A DNA stretch of 45,407 nucleotides from a bacterium (GCA_030538155.1 JAUNUN010000019.1:2874-48280), one strand, 5' to 3'; positions 32,340-43,300 are shown, counted from the first letter of the stretch. A program made the numbers and translations. The notes: a model not told the origin generated them from the sequence alone.

Positions 32340-35300
32340 CAGCGGCAGGATGTGCACCTCCTCATTGAGCGGATAGTTACCCTCAATGAGCAGGCCGTGG
32401 CGACCGTCAATGGAGATGGGGTCACCATAGCTGATGCGGCTCTCGCCGATTTGGGCATAGCCATCGGCCTCGTAGACCTGCATATCCCGGCAGCCGACCA
32501 CACAGGTCTTTTCCAGGCGGGTGGCTACCACTGAGGCATGCGAGGTCTGGCCGCCGCGCGAGGTAACCAAGCCGTCGGTCATGGATATTTCGCGGATGTC
32601 CTCGGGCACCGTGTCCTGCCGAATGAGGATGAGATGTTCATCGGGCATGCGGCGGCGGCACTCGCGGATATGCTCCTCGCTGAACACTGCCTTGCCCGAC
32701 ATGGCCGAGCCCGACACACCAATGCCCTTGGCCAGGATATGCTTGTGGGCATGGTCCGAATCCTGGAAGACCATGAGGTGCTCTTTTTTCTTGATGGTGA
32801 TCATATCTCTGGTCTGGAGCAGGTAGAGCTGATCCGCACGCGGGCCTTCAAAGGTGAACTCGATCTCCTGGGCGTTCCACCCCTTGTCGTAGACCAGTTC
32901 CCGGCTGATCTGCAGGAGGCGTTCGTAAATTTCGGGAAAACGAAGCTCCAGGCTCATTTCCTCGTCGCGGCCGTCGATATCCGCCTGTTCCACCGAAATA
33001 GGGTGGCTGGTAACCAGGCCGGAGACAATATCCTCGCCCTGATCGCCGGTGGCATAGTCGCCCCAAAGGGCCACCCGCCGCACCTTGCGGTACGGGTGGG
33101 CCGTGAAGAGCACGCCACTGCCCGCACTGGCATTGAGGTTGCCGTAGACCATGGTCTGGACGATGACTGCGGTGCCCCAGTCGTCGGAAACCCGCATCAG
33201 ATGGCGGTAATCCTGGGCCTTGTGGGTGTTCCAGGAACGCAGCACCAGTTCGACCGAGCCGGTGAGCTGCAACCAGGGATCATCCGGCATGGCAAAGCCG
33301 CGCGTACGCACTGCCTGCTGGTACTTCATGGCCAGTTCGTGCATGGCATCGGCGCTGAATTCGCGCTTGTAGCGCACATTGTACTGGCCCTTGTGGCTGT
33401 CCATCAGGGCTTGGAAATCCTCGCGGCCCATGCCGTTGCACATGCCCCAGGACTGGAGAAAACGGCGGAAGTTATCCCAGGCAAAGTACTTGTGCTCCGG
33501 ATGCTGGGCCACGTATTCCTCTACCAGTTCCTCGTTTGCACCCACGTTGTGGATGGTGGACATGATGCCCGGCATGGAAATGGCCGATCCCGAGCGCACC
33601 GAAAGTAACAGCGGCCGCTCAGCCGAGCCGAAGACCAGCCCGGTCTGGCTTTCGATGGCGGTAATGGCGCTGCGCACCCGGCGCATGAATTCCTCGCGGG
33701 CCCGGTCAAAATGTTGCAGGGCCTTGTGGCAGCGGAAGACCTCGGTGGTGATGACAAAGGCGGGCGGCACGGGTTTGTTTTCTGCCGCTAAAACCATCAG
33801 GTTGAAACCCTTGTTACCCAGGTGGATGAGGTTGTTGGTGGCCGGGTTCTGGTAGTTGAGCGGGCTGATGGCCATGTCCGGGTTATAGGTCATAAGCAGG
33901 TCGAGCGTACTGCGATCGAGCATGTCCTGCTGGGCCTCCAGGGTGCGGATGACCTTGCCGATGAAGTTGTCCAGGTGCTGCAGACCGAAGGTGGCGGCAA
34001 TGAGGTCGCGGAAAAAGATCTCCGAGATGCGCAGCACGTTTTCCGGCATGTTTTTGGCATCCCAACTGCTGTGGTATTTGGCGAGCAGATTGTCGTAGCC
34101 GATCTGCGGCACGATGATGGAGAGGTTGTTCTGGTGGATATTGGTGTAGTAGGCGTAGATGATGTCCTTCACGCCCTCCGAAAGCCCGCGCATGATGTCG
34201 AGCTGCTGGGTGTAGGAGAAACGCTTGATGCTGGTGGAGGAATCCAGCATGTTGATATAGGTGTCCAGGCGGCGGCTGGAGATGCCGTCGATCTGCAGGG
34301 CGCGTGAAAAGAGGCGCAGGCAGCGCAGAATACTGAGGAAGGTGACATGGGTGATGAAGGAGAGGTTGACCGTGTCGAAGAGGCGCTCCAAATAGACATT
34401 GGCTAGGGTTTCCAGGCGAAAGGTCAGACCCAGAGCATCGAACTTGCGCTCGCTGTAGCGGCCGTAGACCGAGGGGATGTCCACGGCGATGTGGCGCTTG
34501 TGGTAGATTTGCTCGGTGGGCTCGAACTTCTCCGGGCTCAGGATCACCTGTTTCAGGTTTTCCAGTTGATCGAGCAGGGCCTCCAGGCAGATGAAGGGGT
34601 CGTTTTCGCTTTCCAGCACTGTCAGGAGTTCTTCCAGCTCCGGAAAGCCGCTCTGGATGGCATGCCGCAACTGGGCCTGAATTTCGGGCAGGGACAGGTT
34701 GTACTTTACGTGTAAAAGCTTGTACATGCGGTGCAGGCGGGCAAAGCGCAGGCGCTCCACCTCGGAGATATCCTGCTGCAGGGCAAGGTAGCGGTCGCGC
34801 TCGTCGTCGGCCCAGGACAAAATCTGGCTCAGCTTGCTGAAGCGACGCTCCTTCTTGATGCGCCGGCAGAGGATGTGCAACTCGGCCACATAGGGCCCCT
34901 GCGGGTCGATCTGCGAAAACACTTCCTCCGGCAAATAAGGCACCAGATGCTCGGGGTTGAGATCCACCCAGAAGGTGAAGATGGCCTCGATGAAGCCGAC
35001 AATGAGGTTGCTTGATTCCACATGCGCCTGTTTGCGCAGAAAGTGAATGAGCAGATCCTTGCGGCGATGGGCCTCGTCCAAATCGGTGGACACATCGCGC
35101 AGCTCGCCTTCCGCGCCGATCTCGTTGAAGAAGACGGGCATCAGCTTGGTGAACTGCTTGGCTAGGTTGTAGATGGGGCCGATGGGATGGTTCAACAGGG
35201 TGGTGATGTCGCGCTGGAAGAGATCCGTATCACGCACACAGGTGCCGGAGAGGCGCAGGTTGATGATGAGCGCTGAGAAGAGGGTGGAGCACCACTTGGG

Positions 35301-36599
35301 CTCCTGCTGAATCAGGCTGAGCCAGACTCGAATATTGGTGAGGTGGGCTGGGTTGGCAATGGGCTGCCAGTCTTCATCCACGCCGCGCACATTGGCGTAC
35401 TGGAAACCGAAGCGCACCGTCTCCCAGAGAAAGGCCTCGACCAGGCGTGAGTTGTTGCGCTGAAAGACCTCGTTTCCGATGGTTTGAATGCACTGCAGCG
35501 AGGTGTGCGGGTAACGGCGCACATTGGCCTTGAGTAACTGAAAGGTGGTCACGAAAAAACGCTCGATCTGCTCAAAACTCTGGCGGCGGATGAGTTGCAC
35601 CAGGGAACGGTTGATCTCGCGCAGGGTTTCTTCGTGGATAAGCGACAAACCCTTGGTTTCCATGATGCGGAACAGGAAGAGCAAGCGCCAGTTGTCGAGG
35701 TATTCGGCATCCTTTTCACTGGCCAAGCCCTGGGTCATCTTGGCGGGAATATCGCGGTAGATGCGGACAAAATCCATGTGGCCCGGCAGCTTGAGTATCT
35801 CTTCCAGGGCCTGGGGTGAGTCGCCCGCTGCAGCCAGTTCTTTTAGAGTTTCCACATGGCTGCGGATTGCTTCATGGGAGATGGCGGCCAAAAGCGGCCG
35901 GCCCGGCCAGGTGGCGCAGTAGTCGCCGCAGCTCTTGTTGAACCATGGTTCGGGATCATCTTCTGAAAGCCAATACTCGTAGTTGCGGAAGAGGATGGTG
36001 TGCACCAGTTCCCTGAGCGCCTGGCAGTGCAGGTCATCACGGTCGGGCCGCTTGTGCCTCAGTTTCATGATTTGGCTGGTCATCTTGCGCAGGGCATGCT
36101 GGCTCTGAACAATGGCGAGCATCAGTTGCGGCTCCAGACTGTCCAACTCCTGCACCCGGCTGAAAAGAGCGGTCAGCTCGCTTTCGTAGCGGGGCAGGCT
36201 GGTTTCATTCAGGTTCAGCACCAGTTTATCCACATAGGCGAGCAGGGCTTCGAGGATCCGGCCCGTGAGCTGGTCATTTTTGACAGATTCCAAAAGAGCG
36301 GTAAAGAAGATGTCGACAAAGAGGGAAAAGGCGGCCGGCCCCAGCTCATGATCGCGGTAGATATTGATGTTCTTGAGCACAAAGGAGCGCAGATCTGGAA
36401 TGATCATTTTCCAGTTGCGATACGGATGGCTGACCTCGTGCAAGAGGGTATCGATCTTGGCGGCCAGGCCCGGCTGGCGGCTGACGATCTCCTTGAGGGG
36501 CGCATAACGCGGATCGACCTGGACCTCTCCTGCGGTTTCCTGCAAATTGGCCTCTAGGGCTTTGGACTGGATAGCTGGTGAAGCCGATGTTGCGAACAT
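32337..36599 (-). CDS. PPDK/PEP-synthase-like protein with giant N-terminal helical region and no PEP-binding barrel
   Basis: A 1420-residue protein. Residues 1 to about 920 are a helical region I do not recognise (with RKDLLIHFLRKQAHVESSN and similar). From about 923 a PPDK-type nucleotide-binding domain follows (HLGNKGFNLMVLA, LLLSVRSGSAISMPGIMST at about 998-1016, GSGVLFTAHPY, LQTRDMITIKKKE), then the swivelling phosphohistidine domain with the catalytic His1354 in TSRGGQTSHASVVATRL. The protein ends 66 residues later, so the C-terminal TIM barrel that binds PEP/pyruvate is absent. It could transfer phosphate from ATP to some other acceptor, like rifampin phosphotransferase or glucan water dikinase. 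The actual substrate is unknown. Confidence 0.88.
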   Translation of the reverse strand: MFATSASPAIQSKALEANLQETAGEVQVDPRYAPLKEIVSRQPGLAAKIDTLLHEVSHPYRNWKMIIPDLRSFVLKNINIYRDHELGPAAFSLFVDIFFTALLESVKNDQLTGRILEALLAYVDKLVLNLNETSLPRYESELTALFSRVQELDSLEPQLMLAIVQSQHALRKMTSQIMKLRHKRPDRDDLHCQALRELVHTILFRNYEYWLSEDDPEPWFNKSCGDYCATWPGRPLLAAISHEAIRSHVETLKELAAAGDSPQALEEILKLPGHMDFVRIYRDIPAKMTQGLASEKDAEYLDNWRLLFLFRIMETKGLSLIHEETLREINRSLVQLIRRQSFEQIERFFVTTFQLLKANVRRYPHTSLQCIQTIGNEVFQRNNSRLVEAFLWETVRFGFQYANVRGVDEDWQPIANPAHLTNIRVWLSLIQQEPKWCSTLFSALIINLRLSGTCVRDTDLFQRDITTLLNHPIGPIYNLAKQFTKLMPVFFNEIGAEGELRDVSTDLDEAHRRKDLLIHFLRKQAHVESSNLIVGFIEAIFTFWVDLNPEHLVPYLPEEVFSQIDPQGPYVAELHILCRRIKKERRFSKLSQILSWADDERDRYLALQQDISEVERLRFARLHRMYKLLHVKYNLSLPEIQAQLRHAIQSGFPELEELLTVLESENDPFICLEALLDQLENLKQVILSPEKFEPTEQIYHKRHIAVDIPSVYGRYSERKFDALGLTFRLETLANVYLERLFDTVNLSFITHVTFLSILRCLRLFSRALQIDGISSRRLDTYINMLDSSTSIKRFSYTQQLDIMRGLSEGVKDIIYAYYTNIHQNNLSIIVPQIGYDNLLAKYHSSWDAKNMPENVLRISEIFFRDLIAATFGLQHLDNFIGKVIRTLEAQQDMLDRSTLDLLMTYNPDMAISPLNYQNPATNNLIHLGNKGFNLMVLAAENKPVPPAFVITTEVFRCHKALQHFDRAREEFMRRVRSAITAIESQTGLVFGSAERPLLLSVRSGSAISMPGIMSTIHNVGANEELVEEYVAQHPEHKYFAWDNFRRFLQSWGMCNGMGREDFQALMDSHKGQYNVRYKREFSADAMHELAMKYQQAVRTRGFAMPDDPWLQLTGSVELVLRSWNTHKAQDYRHLMRVSDDWGTAVIVQTMVYGNLNASAGSGVLFTAHPYRKVRRVALWGDYATGDQGEDIVSGLVTSHPISVEQADIDGRDEEMSLELRFPEIYERLLQISRELVYDKGWNAQEIEFTFEGPRADQLYLLQTRDMITIKKKEHLMVFQDSDHAHKHILAKGIGVSGSAMSGKAVFSEEHIRECRRRMPDEHLILIRQDTVPEDIREISMTDGLVTSRGGQTSHASVVATRLEKTCVVGCRDMQVYEADGYAQIGESRISYGDPISIDGRHGLLIEGNYPLNEEVHILPL

Positions 36600-36720
36600 G
36601 GGACACCTCTTGTTGACTATGTAGAATAAAGGATCATTTAGCTTTATTTAACCTGCGAAAGCCGGGAAAGTCAGCTCATTTCCGCAGAGAGCCGTTTTGC
36701 GCCGCTGCGAAGAGCCAATA

Positions 36721-36757
36721 AAAAAAGCACCTCCGCCAGGGGCGGAGATGCTTTTTT
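36721..36757 (-). terminator. Terminator after rubrerythrin gene
   Basis: A GC stem CTCCGCC (36731-36737) with GGCGGAG (36741-36747) and a 3-base loop continues through GCA/TGC into an A-run/T-run pair on both sides. It can stop transcription in either direction, and mainly ends the minus-strand rubrerythrin gene. Confidence 0.88.
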
Positions 36758-36822
36758 GTCTATGCACCGAGTTTGCGGACAGCAACCAGGTGCAGCGATT
36801 CCAGCAAGCCGGGCTTACCGGT

Positions 36823-37398
36823 TTACCAGTTTTCGGCGATCAGCTCGAAGTGATCGATCGGGTGATCACAGGCCGGACAACGCTTGAGCGCATTCTTGCC
36901 GGTATGGGTGTAGCCGCAGTTCTGACAAGACCAGGTAACCTCTGCATCCTTCTGAAAGACCTTGTTGTTGTCCACATTGGCCTTCAGGGCCAAGTAGCGC
37001 TTCTCGTGCTGCTTTTCTGCCACGGCAATAGCCGTGAAGATGGCGGCGATGTCCTCAAAACCTTCTGCCTTGGCGGTCTTGGCAAACTCGGGATACATGG
37101 TGTTGGTCTCGTAGTTTTCGCCATTGGCAGCTTCCTGCAGGTTTTCGGAGGTGGTGCCGATAACGCCGGCCGGAAAGGCGGCACAGATTTCCACTTCACC
37201 GCCCTCAAGCAGCTTGAACAGGCGCTTGGCGTGCTCCTTCTCCTGATTGGCGGTTTCCTCGAAAATCTTGGAGATCTGCACAAATCCTTCCTTTTTAGCC
37301 TGGGCCGCATAGTAGGTGTAGCGGTTGCGGGCCTGGGATTCGCCGCTGAAGGCAGTCAAGATGTTCTTTTCGGTCTGGGTTCCTTTCAAACGTGCCAT
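36823..37398 (-). CDS. rbr: Rubrerythrin
   Basis: A 191-residue rubrerythrin, a cytoplasmic peroxidase that reduces hydrogen peroxide in anaerobes. The N-terminal four-helix domain carries the diiron ligands in [28 protein letters not shown] and [11 protein letters not shown]. The C-terminal rubredoxin-like domain has Cys158/Cys161 and Cys174/Cys177 ([19 protein letters not shown]). AAGGAGAATGACACC precedes the ATG. It is monocistronic, with a terminator downstream and a hairpin in its upstream region. Supports a strict anaerobe with oxidative-stress defence. Confidence 0.97.
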   Translation of the reverse strand: MARLKGTQTEKNILTAFSGESQARNRYTYYAAQAKKEGFVQISKIFEETANQEKEHAKRLFKLLEGGEVEICAAFPAGVIGTTSENLQEAANGENYETNTMYPEFAKTAKAEGFEDIAAIFTAIAVAEKQHEKRYLALKANVDNNKVFQKDAEVTWSCQNCGYTHTGKNALKRCPACDHPIDHFELIAENW

Positions 37399-37463
37399 GG
37401 TGTCATTCTCCTTACTTTAAAATTGGGTGTTCAGGCGTTGATTTACGTGTTGAACATGAGTGT

Positions 37464-37488
37464 GCCGGTTTTCGGCAAGAAAACCGGC
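37464..37488. other. Perfect inverted repeat upstream of rubrerythrin
   Basis: GCCGGTTTT (37464-37472) and AAAACCGGC (37480-37488) form a 9-bp stem with a 7-base loop. It lies between the ADP-ribosylglycohydrolase-family gene and rbr without a T-run, so it may be an operator or 5' UTR hairpin of rbr rather than a terminator. Confidence 0.5.
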
Positions 37489-37613
37489 AGGATGAAGGGC
37501 TCGCTCTCTTGCAGGCCGCTCTATTTTGTAACTCTCCCTCTATTATGCAAGGACCGAAGAAAAAGGTCAAGCAATTTTTGGGAATGATTTGCACATAGAG
37601 TTCTAATGCACTG

Positions 37614-38537
37614 TTATTGCTTGCTAGTAAGTTTATCAAGTTTTGTGGCAAGCTCCTGGATATGTGCCTGCCGGCGCAGTCCTGTGATCCAGTCCTGCGG
37701 CAGGGCCGCACCAGCTGGGCCGGCTCCCAGGATCATGCCCACACCCAGCCCGCGCGCGGCGGAATCACCACCTGCCATCACGTTTTCGATCAGCGCAGTG
37801 GCTAAATCCTGCTCATATTTCAGCACCAGATGCACCACGCCGGGCAGGGCCGCATCAACTGCGCAGGTCTGACCGAAATTTTTGATCGCTGTTCTGCTTT
37901 CTTCTGCCGCAGAATCAAGGGCTGCCCGCAAGCGAGTATCCAGGCTGATATCGGCCACACCTTTTTCCACCTCGCTTCTTACGGCCTCTGCCGGAGACGC
38001 GCCGTGCAACACCTCCCAGGCGATACGGGCAATAAGATCGGCTCCGGCCAGGGTGGAGGCATTGTTGTGGGTGATCGCGGTCTGGGCCTGCGCCGCCTTC
38101 AGGAGGCTGTCACGGTCATTACGGTACAGGAAGACCAGGGGCGCAATGCGGACTGCACCGGCAAGATCATTGGAGCCGGAACCGGACTGGGTCAGCCCCT
38201 TGTTCTGGGCCATGTTGTCCAGGGTGGTACGGCTGGCCTTGTCCATATAGCCCTGGTATTTTTGCATGTACTCCTGCCAGTCTTCGGCAAAGCGCTCGGC
38301 GGAAAAGCCCTGGTGACGCAAGAGCGATTCCAGTAAGAGCAGGGTTTGATCGCCGTAATGGGTGAAGTCACCCTTGCCCTTGGTGGGATGGTAGGAGCCG
38401 GGTTGCGGCGCAAGCAAATGCTCCACCCGGCCTATTTTTCCGTCAATTTCCTTGGTGTCGTAGATCCAGTGCGCTCCCAGGGCGAGGGAATCGGCACAGA
38501 GGGAGGCCAGAATCATGGTTTGGGCAGATGTTGTCAT
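37614..38537 (-). CDS. ADP-ribosylglycohydrolase-family protein with altered metal motifs
   Basis: A 307-residue helical protein of the ADP-ribosylglycohydrolase (DraG/ARH) family: ASLCADSLALGAHWIYD at the N-terminus and a conserved core near VMAGGDSAARGLGVGMILGA. In active enzymes, two magnesium ions are held by TDDT and a D-x-D(T/S) pair. Here the equivalents read YGDQT (about 61-65) and GGDSAARG, so several acidic ligands are replaced. That resembles J1-crystallin-like members, which may lack hydrolase activity. It precedes rbr on the same strand, 215 bases away. Substrate unknown. Confidence 0.85.
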   Translation of the reverse strand: MTTSAQTMILASLCADSLALGAHWIYDTKEIDGKIGRVEHLLAPQPGSYHPTKGKGDFTHYGDQTLLLLESLLRHQGFSAERFAEDWQEYMQKYQGYMDKASRTTLDNMAQNKGLTQSGSGSNDLAGAVRIAPLVFLYRNDRDSLLKAAQAQTAITHNNASTLAGADLIARIAWEVLHGASPAEAVRSEVEKGVADISLDTRLRAALDSAAEESRTAIKNFGQTCAVDAALPGVVHLVLKYEQDLATALIENVMAGGDSAARGLGVGMILGAGPAGAALPQDWITGLRRQAHIQELATKLDKLTSKQ

Positions 38538-38567
38538 ACTATCCTCCTTGTATTGGTAAGGTTGGGC

Positions 38568-39653
38568 TTAGCCGGGTCTGCGCACAGCTTGGCGCAGGGC
38601 CAGATCCATGAGTACGAGCGCGGCCATGGACTCCACAATGGGCACGGCCCGGGGCACCACGCAGGGGTCATGGCGGCCCTTTGCTTCAAGCGTGGTGGGC
38701 TTGCCTTCAAAATCAACGGTTTCCTGGGCCAGACCGATAGTGGCTACCGGTTTGAAGGCCACCCGGAAGTAGATATCTTCCGCGTTACTGATGCCGCCCT
38801 GCACCCCGCCGCTGTGGTTGCTGCTGGTGCCGAGCCGTTGGTCTTTCTGGATAAAGGGGTCGTTGTGCTCGCTGCCGCGCAGGCTGATACCGGCAAAACC
38901 GGAGCCGATGTCAAAGCCCTTGGTGGCAGGCAAAGAGAGCATGGCCTGGGCCAGTCGGGCCTCCAGCTTGTCGAAAACCGGTTCGCCCAGCCCAACCGGC
39001 ACATTGCGGCAGACGCAACTGACAATGCCGCCGGTGGAGTCCTTGGCCGCCAATACCTCCTCCACCCGTTCTTGCATGCGGGCAGCAAAGTCGGCATGCG
39101 GGCAGCGGATGATGTGGCGATCGACCTCAGCACGGCTGACCAGACCCATATCCACTGCAGGGGCTGCGATATCGCCCACTTGGCTCACCCAGGCGACAAT
39201 CTCCACGCCAAAGTTTTCCTTCAACCATTTTTCCGCAATGGCTCCGGCAGCAACCCGGCCAATGGTTTCGCGGGCGCTGGAGCGGCCACCGCCGCTGGAG
39301 GCGCGGATGCCGTATTTCATCTGGTAGGTATAATCCGCATGCGAGGGTCGGGGTATACGGCTCATCTCGCCGTAGTCCTGCGGTCGCTGGTCGCGATTAT
39401 GCACCAGGAGCATGATGGGGGTGCCCAGGGTCTTGCCGAATTCGGTACCGGAGTAAATAGTCACCTGATCCGCCTCGCTTCTGGGGGTGCTGATATCGCT
39501 CTGACCAGGGCGCCTTCGCGAGAGTTGGGGCTGAATATCGGCCTCGATCAAGGTCATGGCGGGCGGACAACCATCCACCACTACCCCGACTCCTTTGCAA
39601 TGCGATTCACCAAATGTTGTCACCCGGAACAGGGTGCCAAAGGTGCTGGACAT
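38568..39653 (-). CDS. aroC: Chorismate synthase
   Basis: A 361-residue FMN-dependent enzyme converting EPSP to chorismate, the last common step of the shikimate pathway. Signatures present: [17 protein letters not shown] at the N-terminus, [23 protein letters not shown], and [20 protein letters not shown]. Length is normal. AAGGAG precedes the start. The next gene downstream on the same strand, 30 bases on, is the ADP-ribosylglycohydrolase-family gene; no other aromatic biosynthesis genes are nearby. Confidence 0.97.
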   Translation of the reverse strand: MSSTFGTLFRVTTFGESHCKGVGVVVDGCPPAMTLIEADIQPQLSRRRPGQSDISTPRSEADQVTIYSGTEFGKTLGTPIMLLVHNRDQRPQDYGEMSRIPRPSHADYTYQMKYGIRASSGGGRSSARETIGRVAAGAIAEKWLKENFGVEIVAWVSQVGDIAAPAVDMGLVSRAEVDRHIIRCPHADFAARMQERVEEVLAAKDSTGGIVSCVCRNVPVGLGEPVFDKLEARLAQAMLSLPATKGFDIGSGFAGISLRGSEHNDPFIQKDQRLGTSSNHSGGVQGGISNAEDIYFRVAFKPVATIGLAQETVDFEGKPTTLEAKGRHDPCVVPRAVPIVESMAALVLMDLALRQAVRRPG

Positions 39654-39852
39654 GCTCCATCTCCTTAAGTACAGTTTTTAAGATTGTATTGTTCTTGCTT
39701 GCGGCCTGAAGCCACAGATATGCTGAAAAGTGCTGACAAACAGGGGAAGCCGAACCGGCGCAACGTGCAGTTTGTCGACCGGTTTCTGCTACAGGATAGT
39801 GCTGATGCCGGGCCCGCGCAAGGCGCATCCCAAACGCGAATGAACAGAGCCC

Positions 39853-40965
39853 ATGATGGATTGCCGTAAAATCATCCATGTAGATATGGATGCCTTTTTC
39901 GCCTCGGTTGAGCAACTGGACAATCCGCGCCTGCGGGGCCTGCCCTTGATTGTGGGCGGTGATCCTGCCGGCAGGGGCGTGGTGGCGGCCTGTTCCTATG
40001 CGGCGCGCAGCTTTGGCGTGCATTCGGCCATGCCCTGTGCCCAGGCCAGGCGGCTTTGCCCGCAGGCGGTCTTTGTGCGGCCCCGGCTGGACCGCTACCG
40101 CGAGGTATCCGGCCAGGTGATGGCCATCTTCCGTGCCTGCACTGTTCTTGTGGAGCCTTTGTCCCTTGATGAGGCCTATTTGGATGTGAGCGCAAATAGT
40201 CTGGGCGAGCGTTCGGCAACCCGGGTGGCAGAGTATGTGCGGGCGCGCATTTTCAGGGAAACCGGGTTGACTGCCTCTGCCGGGGTCTCCTGTAATAAGT
40301 TTCTCGCCAAAATCGCCTCGGGGCTTAAAAAACCGGACGGGCTCAGCGTTATACCGCCCGAGGCGGCGGCAGCCTTTGTAGCATCGCTGCCGGTACGCAA
40401 GTTTTTCGGAGTGGGGAATGCCACGGAGTGCAAGATGCAGGCTCAGGGCATCCATACCGGGGCGGATCTGTTACGTTTTTCCGTAGACGAGTTGATGCGG
40501 CTCTTTGGCAAGCATGGCCGCTTTTTCCATGATATTGCTCGGGGGATAGACCAAAGGCCGGTGCTGGCGCACCGTGAGCGCAAATCTTTGGGTACTGAGA
40601 CCACGCTTGCTAGCGACATTTTGGCGCTTGAGGCGGTGAAAGTGGTCTTGCTGGATTTGGCCGGGGAACTGGGCGCTGATTTGAGGGTGAGGAAGATCTG
40701 CGGCAGGACGCTCACCCTGAAGATGCGCTACCAGGACTTCACCACTATTACCCGTTCCTGCACCGATCAGGCGGGGTTTGCCGATACGGACGACCTGATC
40801 GCCCAGTTGCCGAGGCTGGTGGCTGCAACCGAGGCAGGCCGCCGCCGCATACGGCTTTTGGGGCTCAGTGTTTCCAATCTTTTGCCGAAAAACGCGCTGC
40901 CCCGGCGCGCCCAGCAGTTGCTCCTGCCCTTTCCAGGGCAGGAGCAGAGCCTGTTCCTGCCCTAA
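39853..40965 (+). CDS. dinB: DNA polymerase IV (Y family)
   Basis: A 370-residue translesion polymerase. The catalytic carboxylates are in HVDMDAFFASVEQ (Asp11, Asp13) and PLSLDEAYLDVS (Asp-Glu near 109-110). SAGVSCNKFLAKIASGLKKP is the conserved palm/thumb stretch, and the little-finger domain follows from about residue 240. It ends with LLLPFPGQEQSLFLP, which resembles a beta-clamp binding peptide (Q-x-x-L-F). Two consecutive ATG codons (39853, 39856) are possible starts and neither has a strong ribosome binding site. No LexA box was recognised upstream. Confidence 0.95.
   Translation: MMDCRKIIHVDMDAFFASVEQLDNPRLRGLPLIVGGDPAGRGVVAACSYAARSFGVHSAMPCAQARRLCPQAVFVRPRLDRYREVSGQVMAIFRACTVLVEPLSLDEAYLDVSANSLGERSATRVAEYVRARIFRETGLTASAGVSCNKFLAKIASGLKKPDGLSVIPPEAAAAFVASLPVRKFFGVGNATECKMQAQGIHTGADLLRFSVDELMRLFGKHGRFFHDIARGIDQRPVLAHRERKSLGTETTLASDILALEAVKVVLLDLAGELGADLRVRKICGRTLTLKMRYQDFTTITRSCTDQAGFADTDDLIAQLPRLVAATEAGRRRIRLLGLSVSNLLPKNALPRRAQQLLLPFPGQEQSLFLP
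40921..40944 (+). other. Hairpin within the dinB 3' end
   Basis: CTCCTGCCCT (40921-40930) pairs with AGGGCAGGAG (40935-40944) around TTCC, inside the last codons of dinB. No T-run follows. It could pause transcription or protect the mRNA end, or be coincidental coding sequence. Confidence 0.4.
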
Positions 40966-41010
40966 TACAGCAGCATAGGGTATGTTCTATATACCTATGC
41001 AAAAAGATCG

Positions 41011-41078
41011 TATTCCAGTTTCATATCAAAGCAGCCGACATAGAGAGCGTTTTGGAGCACTTTGACAGGGAATTGGAA

Positions 41079-41081
<3 letters not shown>
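41011..41081 (+). repeat. Palindromic MITE-like repeat, copy G (71 bp), ending in a stop codon
   Basis: Left terminus TATTCCAGTTTCATATCAAAG and right terminus CTTTGACAGGGAATTGGAAT are inverted copies; the core keeps AGCCGACATAGAGAG. TA stands at both outer ends. The right end supplies TTA (41079-41081), the TAA stop codon of the KdnB-like gene. It lies between two convergent genes. Confidence 0.85.
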
Positions 41082-42287
<1,206 letters not shown>

Positions 42288-42324
42288 CTATTGTCATCTG
42301 CCTGGGCGGCTGGAGGAAGAAAAA

Positions 42325-43215
42325 ATGCAGGAAATTGAACAGCTCAGTTGCGAACTCTATGCCGACACCCCCAGGGGCGGACTCTACCACTACACCACCT
42401 TCAGCGGCCTTCTGGGGATTATCGGCCGCCGCTGCCTCTGGGCAAGCGACATCCGCTACATGAACGACTCGGCTGAACTGCGCCACACCGCAGACCTCTT
42501 TGCCGAGGTGACCCGCGGGCGCATGGAATCGGGCCATGCCGACAGCCACTTCCTGAGCCAGTTTGTCGACTGGATCAAGCACCGCCTCACTACCGGCCAC
42601 CTGCTCTTTGCCGCTTCCTTCCGCTCGCACGGCAATCTGCTCAGCCAGTGGCGCGGCTACAGCCTGCCCGGCAAGGGGGTGAGTTTGGGGTTTTGTCCGG
42701 ATTTTATTCTGGAGTGCGCCCGGCGTCAGCAGTTCCTCATGGGCAAGTGCATCTACGAGCCCAGGCGGCAGGAACGCATTATTCACCAGGTATTGGACGC
42801 TTTGGAGCGCGAGGTGGAAAGGCGCAGCAGGGGCCGGGAAATGACGGGGGAAGAGCGGAACAAACTCTACCAGGAGATCTTCACCAGCGTGGAGACCGAT
42901 CTGCTCCGTATCGCCGCCATGCTGAAACATCCGTCTTTCAGCGAGGAAAAGGAGTGGCGCATTGTCTCGCCCGTGGTCAGCGGCCAAGGTGAAGGTCTGC
43001 CGGTCTTGTTCCGGGAAGGACACGACATGCTGGTGCCCTATATCGAGTTCAGCCTCAGTCTGGATGGCCAGGCCCCGCAGCTGGACCACCTCTACCTGGG
43101 GCCTTCGGTCAACGCCAACATCTCCATGAATTCCATCAAGATGTTTCTCGATAAAAACGGGGTTCAGGTTCAGCGCGGTATCGACTACTGCCGCATCCCC
43201 TACCGGCGTGGATGA
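42325..43215 (+). CDS. DUF2971 protein
   Basis: A 296-residue soluble protein of the DUF2971 family, recognisable by LYHYTTFSGLLGII (20-33), the RYMNDSAEL segment (44-52), LFAASFRSHGNLLSQWRGYS and EEKEWRIVSP. The function of the family is not established. The N-terminal H-Y-T and the late E-x-E-W pattern are reminiscent of ADP-ribosyltransferase-fold proteins such as DarT; that parallel is my inference. GGAGGAAGAAAAA before the ATG is a good ribosome binding site. It is a lone + gene, convergent with the PfkB-family gene, and diverges from the KdnB-like gene. Confidence 0.83.
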   Translation: MQEIEQLSCELYADTPRGGLYHYTTFSGLLGIIGRRCLWASDIRYMNDSAELRHTADLFAEVTRGRMESGHADSHFLSQFVDWIKHRLTTGHLLFAASFRSHGNLLSQWRGYSLPGKGVSLGFCPDFILECARRQQFLMGKCIYEPRRQERIIHQVLDALEREVERRSRGREMTGEERNKLYQEIFTSVETDLLRIAAMLKHPSFSEEKEWRIVSPVVSGQGEGLPVLFREGHDMLVPYIEFSLSLDGQAPQLDHLYLGPSVNANISMNSIKMFLDKNGVQVQRGIDYCRIPYRRG

Positions 43216-43300
43216 GGACAGAAGAAGGACGAGGCAGCTTGATCCATACTAAAGCCCTTGTTTGTTTGGCTCTGATATGGCGATGACAAGGTGATACAAG

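Noticed and set aside
37464..37488. Terminator for the ADP-ribosylglycohydrolase-family gene
   Set aside because: The hairpin is perfect, but no T-run follows on either strand, so it is kept only as an inverted repeat.
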